This document shows positions 51,834-60,244 of a stretch of 64,000 nt of DNA, one piece after another; the first letter of the stretch is position 1; each line of letters opens with the position of its first letter. Below the pieces are notes generated by a model. That model was given only the letters and a program-made list of their open reading frames with translations. It did no database searches and had not been told where the DNA came from. The position numbers were made by a program, and so were the translations under genes. The stretch lies in NCBI RefSeq assembly GCF_020400825.1, contig NZ_JAINVH010000012.1:62001-126000 (forward strand). Reading direction: 5' to 3'. The DNA is from Streptomyces sp. HPF1205 (lineage in GTDB: Bacteria; Actinomycetota; Actinomycetes; Streptomycetales; Streptomycetaceae).

Positions 51834-52325
51834 GTGACCGACACCCCCGTGACCGGCACGCCCGCTCTCGCGCGCATCGTCGTGGGGGTCGACGGATCCG
51901 AACCGTCCAAGCGAGCACTGGCCTGGAGCCGGTTCATGGCCCTCGCCACGGGCGCCGTCATCGAGGCGATCTCCGTCTGGCACGTTCCCGTGGCGCCGGT
52001 GATCGTGGGCACCGGCCTGCCCGCCGACCCCGAACTGCGGGCCGCCACAGGACGCCTCCTCCACGACACGGTCACCGGCGTCCTCGGCGACACCCCCGAC
52101 GTCCCGGTACGGGAACGGGTGGCCCACGGCACTCCCGCCCGGATTCTCATCGATGCCGGCGAGAACGCCCAACTGCTGGTCGTCGGCAGCCGGGGGCACG
52201 GCGGCTTCACCGGCCTCCTCCTCGGCTCCGTCAGTTCCGCTTGCGCCGAACACGCCCAGTGCCCCGTCCTCGTCATCCACGGCGACACGCCACCCCCGCC
52301 CGCCGCGGCCACCCCACGACCATGA
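51834..52325 (+). CDS. universal stress protein (UspA family)
   Basis: 163 residues. Single Usp domain with the N-terminal strand ARIVVGVDGSEPSKRALAWS and the ATP-binding signature VVGSRGHGGFTGLLLGSVS, then CPVLVIHG. The G-x2-G-x9-G-S pattern places it with the ATP-binding Usp proteins. It would be a cytosolic stress or dormancy protein. GTG 51834 follows AAGGAACC. The C-terminus is a short Pro/Ala tail. It stands apart from the secretion island by 525 bases, so it is probably separately expressed. Confidence 0.92.
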   Translation: MTDTPVTGTPALARIVVGVDGSEPSKRALAWSRFMALATGAVIEAISVWHVPVAPVIVGTGLPADPELRAATGRLLHDTVTGVLGDTPDVPVRERVAHGTPARILIDAGENAQLLVVGSRGHGGFTGLLLGSVSSACAEHAQCPVLVIHGDTPPPPAAATPRP

Positions 52326-52474
52326 AACGTCCACGACATCTCATCCCGCCGAACGCGTCTTTCCGCGGGGCCCCCGCCGCGGTCCTTACGGCGGCCCGGC
52401 CCGTACGGCCGCCCGCCCCGCGCGGGGCCGCGGTCCATCGCCGCCGCGCCCGCCCGGGCGGCCCGGAACGGCCC

Positions 52475-53068
52475 TCAGCCACCTGTTCCGGTGCGGTCCG
52501 GGAGAGCGGGGCCGGGGTGCGTGCGCATCAGGGCGAACGCGGCGTCCCGGGCCTGGCGGGCGGATTCCGGTGTGCCGAGGATCGCCGCGGTGGTCATCGC
52601 CCCCTCGGCGAGGAGCGCCAGCTGACCGGCCAGTGCCGCTGGGCGTCCGGACGCGGTCACGAGCCGGGCGAGGTACTCGTGGAAGGCCCGCTTGTGCCGC
52701 CGGGCCTGCGCGGCGACATCGGGCGAGACCGCGCCCATCTCGCCGAAGGAGTTGACGAAGGCGCACCCGCGGTAGTCCGGCCGGGAGAACCACCCGTGCA
52801 GCCAGTCGAACACCGCGGTGATCCGCTCCTCGGGCGTCGGCCGCGCCTCGACGTACTCGGCCAGAGCCTGCTGCCAGCGTCCGTCCCGCTGCCGCAGGAA
52901 TGCCAGCACCAGCGCTTCCTTGGAGGGAAAGAGCTGGTAGAGGCGCTTGAGCGGCACCCCGGAGGCGTCGCGTACCGCGTCCATTCCGACGGCCTGGACG
53001 CCCCGGCCGTAGAACAGCTCCCCGGCCGCGTCGAGGACCCGTTCGCGTGCCGCTTCCCGGTCCGGCAA
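52475..53068 (-). CDS. TetR-family transcription repressor
   Basis: 197 residues from a TTG start behind AAGGGGGCG. The helix-turn-helix is at residues 7-55 (RERVLDAAGELFYGRGVQAVGMDAV...LKRLYQLFPSKEALV). The C-terminal part resembles the TetR_C group near YcdC/AcrR proteins, with FVNSFGEMG. It diverges from the NTF2-like gene at 53200. Two copies of a 16-bp palindrome lie between, the first 18 bases from this start codon, so autoregulation and control of the neighbour are likely. Confidence 0.9.
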   Translation of the reverse strand: MPDREAARERVLDAAGELFYGRGVQAVGMDAVRDASGVPLKRLYQLFPSKEALVLAFLRQRDGRWQQALAEYVEARPTPEERITAVFDWLHGWFSRPDYRGCAFVNSFGEMGAVSPDVAAQARRHKRAFHEYLARLVTASGRPAALAGQLALLAEGAMTTAAILGTPESARQARDAAFALMRTHPGPALPDRTGTGG

Positions 53069-53085
53069 CTGCGCCCCCTTGCGTG

Positions 53086-53136
53086 GAGAACCAACGTTCT
53101 CTACGGTAGCAGGCAGATAGGAGAACGATCGTTCTC
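53086..53136. promoter_or_regulatory. two-copy TetR operator GAGAAC-N4-GTTCTC
   Basis: Copies at 53086-53101 and 53121-53136 are 35 bp apart. The second, GAGAACGATCGTTCTC, is perfectly symmetrical over 16 bp. They occupy the promoter region between the TetR gene and the NTF2-like gene. Confidence 0.85.
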
Positions 53137-53199
53137 AAGGGATCCGGGGGAACTGCCGGACCCGCACTGCCCGCACCGCAGCCGAAGGAGCCGAGTCGA

Positions 53200-53679
53200 G
53201 TGGACATGGCAGACGCGACCCGCCCACCGGTGCCGCCGTTCACCGGGGAGAGCGCCGTCCGCAAGGTGCGGCTGGCCGAGGACGCGTGGAACACCCGGGA
53301 CCCGCGGAAGGTGGCGCAGGCGTACACGGTGGACTCCCGCTGGCGCAATCGCGTGGAGTTCGTCACGGGGCGGGACGAGATCGTCGCGTTCCTGACCCGC
53401 AAGTGGAACACCGAACTCGACTACCGGCTGATCAAGGAGCTGTGGGCCCACGACGGCAGCCGCATCGCCGTGCGCTTCGCCTACGAGCACCGCGACGACG
53501 CCGGGAACTGGTACCGCTCCTACGGCAACGAGAACTGGGAGTTCGACGAGCGCGGGCTGATGCGCACCCGCCACGCCTCGATCAACACCCTCCCGATCGC
53601 CGCGTCCGAGCGCGCGTACTTCTGGCCGCTGGGCCGCCGCCCCGACGACCACCCCGGCCTCGGCGACCTCGGCTTCTGA
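53200..53679 (+). CDS. DUF1348-type NTF2-like protein
   Basis: 159 residues. [26 protein letters not shown], the segment REEIVAFL-like [13 protein letters not shown], and [18 protein letters not shown] are the marks of the DUF1348 nuclear-transport-factor-2-like family; the chain ends [17 protein letters not shown]. These proteins are small cytosolic, of unknown reaction, and are often paired with TetR regulators that sense reactive compounds. GTG 53200 was chosen because AAGGAG lies ten bases upstream; ATG 53206 would be too far. The operators at 53086-53136 suggest induction through the divergent TetR. Confidence 0.9.
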   Translation: MDMADATRPPVPPFTGESAVRKVRLAEDAWNTRDPRKVAQAYTVDSRWRNRVEFVTGRDEIVAFLTRKWNTELDYRLIKELWAHDGSRIAVRFAYEHRDDAGNWYRSYGNENWEFDERGLMRTRHASINTLPIAASERAYFWPLGRRPDDHPGLGDLGF

Positions 53680-53771
53680 GCACGTCCCCGGGGGCGCCGT
53701 CCGGAATCCCCGGGCCGGGCGTGGTGCGGGGCCGCCGGTCAGGAGCCGGCACCACCGCGCGTCCCCTTCGG

Positions 53772-55427
53772 TTACGCGGACCCCTGCTCCAATCGCAGTT
53801 CGCGGCCCTGCCACCGGCGGCGCAGCCAGCGGTCGTGGCTCGCCACGACGATCGCGCCCGGCCCCGGCCCCAGCGCGGCCTCCAGTTCGTCGCACAGCAC
53901 GGGCGAGAGGTGGTTGGTGGGTTCGTCGAGCAGCAGCAACCGGGGCGGGAGGGCCACGAGGAGGGCCAGCGCGAGCCGCCGGCGCTGGCCCACGGAGAGC
54001 TGTCCGACCGGCTTGTCCAGGTCGGCCTCGTGCAGGAGGCCGAGCGAGGTCAGCGGCACCTTCTCGGCCCGCTCCGCGCCCAGCGAGCCCTCATAGGTGT
54101 CGCGGGCCGTGCGGTCGGGCCGCCGGAACACGGTGTCCTGGGTGAGCAGCCCCAACGTCAGCCCGTGCCGCCTGCTTATCTCGCCCCCCGCCGGGAGACG
54201 CCCGGCGAGCACGGCCAGCAGCGTCGACTTGCCGGCCCCGTTGCCGCCGGTGACCAGCAGCCGGTCCGTCTCCACCACCTCCAGGCCGTCCAGCGCGAGC
54301 CGGCCGGGCACCCGTACGCGGCGCGCGGACACCAGCGGCCGCGGGTCCTGCCGCGCGCCCGCGGCGAGTTCGTCCTGCCGCGCGCCCGCGGCGAGTTCCG
54401 CGGCCGCGAACCGCAGTGGCCTCGGCGGCTCGGCGACCCGGGCGCGCTCCAGTTCGTCCAGGCGGCGGGCCGCGTTGCGCACGCGGCGGGAGATCTGGCT
54501 CTGCACGCGGCCGGCCCGGTGGCCGTAGCCCATCTTCTCGTTGTCGCGCGGCCCGCGGTCCGGCGCGAGGCGGTGCGCCGTCACTCCTGCCGAGTGCCGC
54601 AGCTCCTCCAACTCCACCTGCTGCTCGGCGTACCGCCGCTCCCAGCGTTCCCGTTCGGCGCGCTTGTGGCCGAGGTAGGCGCTGTAGGTGCCGCCGTAGC
54701 GGACCGGGCCGTCCACCGCCGGGTCGAGGTCGACCAGGTCTGTGCACACGGCGTCCAGGAACGCCCGGTCGTGGGAGGCGACGACGACGGCCCCGGGCAG
54801 GGCGCGCAGCTGCTCCTCCAGGAAGGAGGCGGCGCGGTCGTCGAGGTGGTTGGTCGGCTCGTCCAGCAGGAGCGCGGACGGCCGTCGTACGAGCAGCGCG
54901 GCCAGTGCCAGCCGGCCGCGCTGCCCACCGGACAGCGAGCCGAGCGGGCGGTCGTGCCCGAGCGCGCCGAGGCCGAGGCCGTCCAGCACCAGTGCCGCAC
55001 GGCGGTCGGCGTCCCACGCCTCCCGGTCCTGGGCCCGCTCCAGCCGCTCGGCGTAGGCGTCGAGGAGCTGCCGGTGGCCGGGGTGGTCCTCGGGTACGCG
55101 GGCGAGTTCCGCGCCGAGCCGGTCCAGCTCGGCGAGGTCCTCGCGGGCCTCGCGCAGCGCCTCGTCGAGCACCGCGGCGACAGTTGTGCCGGAGTCGTAC
55201 GGCATCTCCTGGTGGAGGAAGCCGAGGTCGCCCGGGCGGGTGACGCTTCCCGCGTCGGGTTCGTCCGCACCGGCCAGCAGCCGCAGCAGGGTGGACTTGC
55301 CGGCGCCGTTCTCCCCGATCAGGCCGATGCGGTGGCCGGGGGCGGCGGTCAGGGACACGGCGTCGAGGACGCGCCGGCCGCCCAGGACGCGGACGAGGTC
55401 GCGGGCGAGCAGGGCGGGTCGGGGCAT
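53772..55427 (-). CDS. ABC-F ATPase (antibiotic-resistance / translation-factor type)
   Basis: 551 residues with two ABC domains and no membrane segments, the ABC-F layout. Walker A motifs are GENGAGKST (about 40) and GGNGAGKST; signatures are LSGGQRGRLALA and LSVGQRRRLALA, with Walker B LLLDEPTNHL in both. ABC-F proteins bind the ribosomal E site and dislodge antibiotics. A 27-bp in-frame duplication (54345-54371 and 54372-54398) repeats ELAAGARQD between the domains. ATG 55427 follows GGAGGG. A GTG at 55526, overlapping the upstream stop by GTGA, is in frame and could give 33 more residues. Confidence 0.92.
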   Translation of the reverse strand: MPRPALLARDLVRVLGGRRVLDAVSLTAAPGHRIGLIGENGAGKSTLLRLLAGADEPDAGSVTRPGDLGFLHQEMPYDSGTTVAAVLDEALREAREDLAELDRLGAELARVPEDHPGHRQLLDAYAERLERAQDREAWDADRRAALVLDGLGLGALGHDRPLGSLSGGQRGRLALAALLVRRPSALLLDEPTNHLDDRAASFLEEQLRALPGAVVVASHDRAFLDAVCTDLVDLDPAVDGPVRYGGTYSAYLGHKRAERERWERRYAEQQVELEELRHSAGVTAHRLAPDRGPRDNEKMGYGHRAGRVQSQISRRVRNAARRLDELERARVAEPPRPLRFAAAELAAGARQDELAAGARQDPRPLVSARRVRVPGRLALDGLEVVETDRLLVTGGNGAGKSTLLAVLAGRLPAGGEISRRHGLTLGLLTQDTVFRRPDRTARDTYEGSLGAERAEKVPLTSLGLLHEADLDKPVGQLSVGQRRRLALALLVALPPRLLLLDEPTNHLSPVLCDELEAALGPGPGAIVVASHDRWLRRRWQGRELRLEQGSA

Positions 55428-55522
55428 GGGAAACCCTCCGGGGTGATCGGGCCGACGTGGGGCGGGGGGCGGGCCCGCGGGGCGTACGGCCTCGGGCGCG
55501 GGCCGCGTGGCACGCCGGCGGC

Positions 55523-57157
55523 TCACACCTCGGGGGCCCCCGCCTCCGTGAGGGTTCCGCCGGCCAGCCGCAGCCGGCGGTTCACGCCGATCCCGGCGAG
55601 GAACCGCTCGTCGTGGCTGACCACGACGAAGGCACCCCGGTAGGAGGTGAGGGCGCTCTCCAACTGGGCCGCGCCGACCAGGTCGAGGTTGTTCGTCGGC
55701 TCGTCGAGCAGGAGCAGGTGGGGGGCCGGTTCGGCGCACAGGACGCAGGCCAGGGTGGCGCGCAGCCGTTCGCCGCCGGACAGGACGGCGACCGGCAGGT
55801 GCGCCCGGGCGCCGCGGAAGAGGAAGCGGGCCAGCAGGTTCAACCGCTCGGCCTCGGGCCGCTCGGGGGCGAACGCGGCGAAGTTCTCCGCGACACTGCG
55901 GCTCGGGTCCAGCAGGTCCAGGCGCTGCGAAAGGTAGGCGATACGGCCCTCGTTGCGCTTGACCGTGCCGCTGTCCGGGGCGAGGTCACCGGTGACCAGC
56001 CGCAGCAGGGTCGTCTTGCCGGAGCCGTTGGGCCCGGTCAGCGCGATCCGCTCCGGGCCGCGGACGGCCAGGTCGATGCCGCCGTCGGCGAAGACGGGCC
56101 GGCCGCCGTGCGCGACCTGCATGCCCTCGCCGGTGAACAGGGTGCGCCCGGCCGGCACCTGCGTACCGGGCAGCTCCAGGACCAGGCGCTGCTCGTCGCG
56201 CAGCGCGCGCCCCGCCTCGTCCAGGCGGGCCCTGGCCTCCCCGACCCGGGCCGCGTGCGTCTGCCCGGCCCGGCCGGCGGATTCCTGCGCCGAGCGCTTC
56301 ATGTTTCCGGCGAAGATACGGGGCAGCCCGGCGTTCTTCAGGTTGCGGGCGGCGTTGCTCGCGCGGCGCTCGGCGCGTTCGCGGGCCTGCTGCATCTCCC
56401 GCTTCTCGCGCTTGAGTTCCTGTTCGGCGTTGCGGACGTTCTTCTCGGCGACCTCCTGCTCGGTGCGCACGGCCTCCTCGTACGCGGTGAAGTCGCCGCC
56501 GTACAGGCGCAGTTCGTCGCGGCCGAGTTCGGCGATGCGGTCCATGCGGTCCAGCAGGGCGCGGTCGTGGCTGACCAGCAGCAGGCAGCCGGTGAAGTCG
56601 CCCAGTACGTCGTACAGCTTGTGCCGGGCATCGAGGTCGAGGTTGTTGGTGGGTTCGTCGAGCAGCAGGACGTCGGGGCGCTTGAGCAACTGAGCGGCCA
56701 GGCCCAGCGAGACGACCTGGCCGCCGCTGAGGGTGCCCAGGCTGCGGTCCAGAGCGAGGTCCCCGAGCCCCAGGCGGTCGAGTTGAGCGCGGGTGCGCTC
56801 CTCGATGTCCCAGTCGTCGCCGATGGTGGCGAAGTGCTCCTCGGCCACGTCGCCGGACTCGACGGCGTCCAGGGCGCGGATCACCCCGGCGACGCCGAGC
56901 ACCTCCGCGACCGTCAGGTCGCCGGTGAGGGGCAGGCTCTGCGGGAGGTGGCCGAGCGTGCCGCCGACCGTCACCGAGCCGGAGGCCGGTTTCAGTTCCC
57001 CGGCGATCAGCTTGAGCAGGGTGGACTTGCCGGACCCGTTGGGGGCGACCAGACCCGTGCGACCTGTCGTCACGGCGAAGGACAGGTCCTGGAAGACGGG
57101 GGTGTCGTCGGGCCAGGCGAAGGACAGGTTGGAGCAGACGACGGCGACGTCGGACAT
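55523..57157 (-). CDS. ABC-F ATPase (antibiotic-resistance / translation-factor type)
   Basis: 544 residues; first gene of a two-gene operon with the ABC-F at 53772-55427. Walker A is APNGSGKST near 39 and GPNGSGKTT near 375; signatures are LSGGQVVSLGLA and LSGGERLRATLA; Walker B is LLLDEPTNNLDL in both halves. A long charged coiled-coil linker (EQEVAEKNVRNAEQELKREK, about 235-260) is the antibiotic-contacting interdomain arm of the family. ATG 57157 was chosen by family N-terminus. Upstream are a tiny open frame, an antiterminator-like stem and a terminator-like stem, suggesting ribosome-mediated attenuation by the antibiotic it protects against. Confidence 0.92.
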   Translation of the reverse strand: MSDVAVVCSNLSFAWPDDTPVFQDLSFAVTTGRTGLVAPNGSGKSTLLKLIAGELKPASGSVTVGGTLGHLPQSLPLTGDLTVAEVLGVAGVIRALDAVESGDVAEEHFATIGDDWDIEERTRAQLDRLGLGDLALDRSLGTLSGGQVVSLGLAAQLLKRPDVLLLDEPTNNLDLDARHKLYDVLGDFTGCLLLVSHDRALLDRMDRIAELGRDELRLYGGDFTAYEEAVRTEQEVAEKNVRNAEQELKREKREMQQARERAERRASNAARNLKNAGLPRIFAGNMKRSAQESAGRAGQTHAARVGEARARLDEAGRALRDEQRLVLELPGTQVPAGRTLFTGEGMQVAHGGRPVFADGGIDLAVRGPERIALTGPNGSGKTTLLRLVTGDLAPDSGTVKRNEGRIAYLSQRLDLLDPSRSVAENFAAFAPERPEAERLNLLARFLFRGARAHLPVAVLSGGERLRATLACVLCAEPAPHLLLLDEPTNNLDLVGAAQLESALTSYRGAFVVVSHDERFLAGIGVNRRLRLAGGTLTEAGAPEV

Positions 57158-57237
57158 GGAGAAGACCTCGGACGGATCGCGGGCAGCACACGCACCACTG
57201 CCCTGGGCAGACGTGGAAGAAAGGGGTACGACGAAAC

Positions 57238-57300
57238 CGGCCACCCCCACAGCGCTCCCGAGCGCCGGCCGGTGGCCGTCAGATCCGGGTCTCACCCGGA
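57238..57300 (-). promoter_or_regulatory. probable transcription attenuator before the ABC-F operon
   Basis: On the minus strand a stem TCCGGGT-N3-ACCCGGA (57300-57284) precedes a larger hairpin closed by CGGCCACC and GGTGGCCG (57278-57238) that contains GCGCTC-GG-GAGCGC and is followed by TTTCGTCG. The whole lies about 80-140 bases before the ABC-F start. Confidence 0.65.
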
Positions 57301-57310
57301 GATGTCGTCT

Positions 57311-57337
57311 TCACCCACCACGTTTGCGGCTCCTCAC
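57311..57337 (-). CDS. candidate leader peptide of the ABC-F operon
   Basis: A nine-codon open frame, GTG to TGA, reads MRSRKRGG. It lies just upstream of the attenuator stems. Short basic leader peptides whose stalled ribosome remodels a terminator are known for ABC-F resistance genes. Its ribosome site is weak, so this is tentative. Confidence 0.35.
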   Translation of the reverse strand: MRSRKRGG

Positions 57338-57539
57338 CGGACGGTCTGCGTGCCTTGCCAGTTTAGCAGGCCCGGGTCCGCCCGGTCGGCGGCACGCGAG
57401 CCCGATGGGCGCGGCGAAGAACGCCCGGGGTCATACGTGTGCACCGTGGGGGCGCTTTCACGAGGGTGCTTCCCCGGTGCGTACGGCGACGGGTGCCGGG
57501 GGGAAGCCCGTCGTCGCGGGCGCCCGGGCGCGCCGGACC

Positions 57540-57605
57540 GTCGAATGACCTAACGCGCTCTCCACGCGGTGCGGTGCGGCCCGTGGGCGCGGACCGTCAC
57601 CTGAC
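57540..57605. promoter_or_regulatory. GTCANNTGAC palindrome and a near copy
   Basis: GTCACCTGAC at 57596-57605 sits inside a 16-bp perfect palindrome (ACCGTCACCTGACGGT). GTCGAATGAC at 57540-57549 is a one-base variant, the same as the one at 18286. Confidence 0.6.
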
Positions 57606-57696
57606 GGTTGTTCCGGCGGACGGCCGACGGCCAGAGTGGGACCCGGTCGGGGGACACCGGTCCACCGGCTCGCACGGAGGTGGAACTTCTTCTTTC

Positions 57697-57717
57697 GTCA
57701 CTGGCTCAACCGGTGAT
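57697..57717 (+). promoter_or_regulatory. 21-bp palindromic element before the tannase gene
   Basis: It fits RTCAC-N11-GTGAY and lies 174 bases before the tannase-family start codon. Confidence 0.7.
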
Positions 57718-57890
57718 ACGTTCTGACTCGATCTTCCGCGGACCGGGCCGGTCCCGGCTCGTACACCCAGGTCACGGGTCACACGCACGGAGAGCATCCG
57801 CCGCGGCCCGCCGAGGTGGCAACTCTCCCTGCTCACGTGCACATGTGCTGCCACAGCCAGGCGCACACCTACTTCTTGGATGGGAAAGCA

Positions 57891-59513
57891 ATGAAACGAC
57901 TCCTGACTGTCCTCGCGGCCGGCGTGCCGCTGGCCGCGGCGGCGGTGTACCTGCCGAGCGCGTCGGCGGATTCCCACGGCTCCTCGACCGCCGCGCCGTT
58001 CACCTGCTCGTCGCCGTCCGTGAAGGCCCCGTCCGGCACCGAGGTCGAATCCGTGGCGGCGGCCCTCCAGGCCGGGGGCACCGTCCACGGGACCGGGCTC
58101 CTGGGCGGCACGGTCACCGGCGTCCCGGCCTACTGCGAGGTGACGGTCACCCTCACCCACCCGGGCGACGGCGACCACGCCAAGGTGCAGACCTGGCTGC
58201 CCGCCAGCGGCTGGAACGGCCGCTTCCAGGCGCTCGGCGGCAGCGCCTACAGCGCCGGGGACAACGGTGTCGGCATGGCCAACGCGGTCAAGAACGGCTA
58301 CGCGGTGACCACCACCGACGCCGGCGTCGGCGACGTCCTCGACGTCGGTTGGGCGCTCGACGGCCAGGGGAAGGTCAACACCGCCCCGCTGAAGGACTTC
58401 GCCTTCCGCTCCCAGCACGAGGCCGCGGTCGTCGGCAAGGAGGTCGTCGACGGCGTCTACGCCAGGAGTGCCTCGTACTCCTACTTCAACGGCTGCTCCA
58501 CCGGCGGGCGCCAGGGCTACATGGAGGCCCAGCGCTACCCGAACGACTTCGACGGCATCCTCGCCGACGCGCCCGCGATCAACTGGGACGAGTTCGAGGT
58601 CGCCACCCTGTGGCCGCAGGTGGTCATGAACAACGAGAAGACCTACCCGACCGGCTGCGAGTTCGCCGCCTTCACCAACGCCGCCGTCAAGGCCTGCGAC
58701 CGGCTCGACGGGGCCGTGGACGGCCTCGTCAACGATCCGGCCCGCTGCGACTTCGACCCCCGCCGCCTGATCGGCACCAAGGTCGTGTGCAAGGGCGTCG
58801 AGCTGACCATCACGGCGGCCGACGCCGACGTGGTGCGCAAGATCTGGGACGGCCCCCGTACCACCACGGGCGAGAAGCTGTGGCCGGGCGTGCCGGTCGG
58901 GGCCGACCTGTCGGCCCTGGCGGGCGTCAACCAGCCGGACGCGAACGGCGTCGTGACGGGAGCGCCGTTCCCGGTGCCCGCGCTGTGGACCAAGCTGTGG
59001 GTGGCGAAGGACCCGTCCCTGGACCTGTCGACGATCACCTACAGCCGGTTCACGCAGCTGTTCAAGCAGTCCGAGGCCGAGTACGACAAGGTCATCGGCA
59101 CCGACGACCCGGACCTGTCCGCGTTCCGCGACTCCGGCGGCAAGCTGCTGACCTGGCACGGCCAGGCCGACCAGTACATCCCCACCCAGGGCACCGTGCG
59201 CTACCGCACGCAGGTGGACAAGGCGATGGGCGGCTCCAAGCACGTGGACGACTTCTACCGCCTCTTCCTGGCCCCGGGCACCGTCCACTGCGGTCTGAAC
59301 AAGGGCGACGGCACGACCGACGACCTCGGCGCCCTCACCGCCTGGGTGGAGCACGGCAAGGCCCCCGCGACCCTGCCCGCCACCCTGATCAACGCCAACG
59401 GCGAGCAGGTCAGCCGTGACCTGTGTGCCTATCCCGCGGTGTCCCGCTACGCGGGCCACGGCGACCCCTCCCTCGCCTCCAGCTTCCGCTGCGTCTTCCC
59501 GTCCCGGCACTGA
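57891..59513 (+). CDS. secreted tannase / feruloyl esterase family protein
   Basis: 541 residues. A Sec signal peptide (KRLLTVLAAGVPLAAAAVYL, cleavage near ASA at 25-27) directs export. The catalytic triad fits the family's CS-D-HC arrangement: Cys202-Ser203 in GCSTGGRQG, Asp427 in GQADQYIP and His466-Cys467 in GTVHCGL, where the two cysteines form a disulfide next to the active site. Members cleave ester bonds of gallic or ferulic acid in plant polymers. ATG 57891 follows GGGAAAG. A 21-bp element and two 10-bp palindromes lie upstream. The membrane-protein gene downstream is 55 bases away and may be co-transcribed. Confidence 0.92.
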   Translation: MKRLLTVLAAGVPLAAAAVYLPSASADSHGSSTAAPFTCSSPSVKAPSGTEVESVAAALQAGGTVHGTGLLGGTVTGVPAYCEVTVTLTHPGDGDHAKVQTWLPASGWNGRFQALGGSAYSAGDNGVGMANAVKNGYAVTTTDAGVGDVLDVGWALDGQGKVNTAPLKDFAFRSQHEAAVVGKEVVDGVYARSASYSYFNGCSTGGRQGYMEAQRYPNDFDGILADAPAINWDEFEVATLWPQVVMNNEKTYPTGCEFAAFTNAAVKACDRLDGAVDGLVNDPARCDFDPRRLIGTKVVCKGVELTITAADADVVRKIWDGPRTTTGEKLWPGVPVGADLSALAGVNQPDANGVVTGAPFPVPALWTKLWVAKDPSLDLSTITYSRFTQLFKQSEAEYDKVIGTDDPDLSAFRDSGGKLLTWHGQADQYIPTQGTVRYRTQVDKAMGGSKHVDDFYRLFLAPGTVHCGLNKGDGTTDDLGALTAWVEHGKAPATLPATLINANGEQVSRDLCAYPAVSRYAGHGDPSLASSFRCVFPSRH

Positions 59514-59568
59514 CCGGACCGATGACGCCCCGATGACGTCCCGATGACGTGAGAAAGGCCGAACCATC

Positions 59569-60162
59569 ATGAGCACGCAGACAGCGGCCCAGCCGCACCG
59601 CCGGGCGCCGGACGAGCGTTCCTCCCTGCTGAAGCTGTACCTGACTCGCGGCGTCCTGGCCGTGGCGTGGGCCCTGGCGTTCGCCCGAGCCCACGAGCAC
59701 CTCGACGCGGCGGCGGTCACGCTGCTGGTCCTCTACCCGCTGATCGACGCGGTGTCCTCGCTGATCGACCACCGCGCGACGCCGGGTCGTTCCGAGCGCC
59801 GGGTCATCGCGTTCAACGGGGCGCTCAGCACGCTCGCCGCCGTCGCGGTCGGCATCGCCGGCGCCGCCGGCGGCGTGGCACCGGTGCTCCACGTGTTCGG
59901 CACCTGGGCCGTCGTCTCCGGCGCCGCCCAGGTGGCCGTCGGACTGCGCAGGCGCGGCCCCGAACTGGGCGGGCAGTGGCCGACCCTGATCTCGGGCGCC
60001 CTGTCCTTCCTCGTCGGCATCACGTACAACATCCAGGCCGCGGGCGACCACCCCTCGCTGGCAGTCCTGTCGGTGTACGCCACGGGCGGCGCCGTGTGGT
60101 TCGTCCTCCAGGCCGGCCTGCTTGGCTGGAAGACCCGCCGGCTGCGCGTCAGGACCGCCTGA
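59569..60162 (+). CDS. DUF308/HdeD-like small membrane protein
   Basis: 197 residues with about six membrane helices: LTRGVLAVAWALAF, AAVTLLVLYPLIDAVSSLI, FNGALSTLAAVAVGIAGAAG, VFGTWAVVSGAAQVAVGL, PTLISGALSFLVGITY and a last one near 160-182. The spacing fits the DUF308 (HdeD-like) family, linked to acid and stress resistance in some bacteria. The segment between the tannase stop and this start holds three CGATGACG-type 10-11 bp repeats (59519-59550). ATG 59569 follows GAGAAAGG. Confidence 0.78.
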   Translation: MSTQTAAQPHRRAPDERSSLLKLYLTRGVLAVAWALAFARAHEHLDAAAVTLLVLYPLIDAVSSLIDHRATPGRSERRVIAFNGALSTLAAVAVGIAGAAGGVAPVLHVFGTWAVVSGAAQVAVGLRRRGPELGGQWPTLISGALSFLVGITYNIQAAGDHPSLAVLSVYATGGAVWFVLQAGLLGWKTRRLRVRTA

Positions 60163-60180
60163 CCGCCGGCCCCCGCGAGG

Positions 60181-60222
60181 CACCGTCCCGGCCCGCGCCG
60201 CATGGCGCGGGCCGGGACGGTG
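60181..60222. terminator. bidirectional terminator with a 19-bp stem
   Basis: A perfect stem (60181-60199 with 60204-60222) with loop GCAT lies between two convergent genes. Confidence 0.8.
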
Positions 60223-60244
60223 CCGGTGACGGGCGGCGGCGTCT

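Noticed and set aside
4406-57717. The 21-bp element as the usual MarR/OhrR site of Ohr genes
   Set aside because: Known OhrR sites are AT-rich (TACAATT-type). This element is different and is shared with unrelated genes, and no MarR gene is adjacent.
57597-59720. A 707-codon open frame opposite the tannase gene
   Set aside because: Shadow; the plus-strand protein has a signal peptide and a complete CS-D-HC active site.
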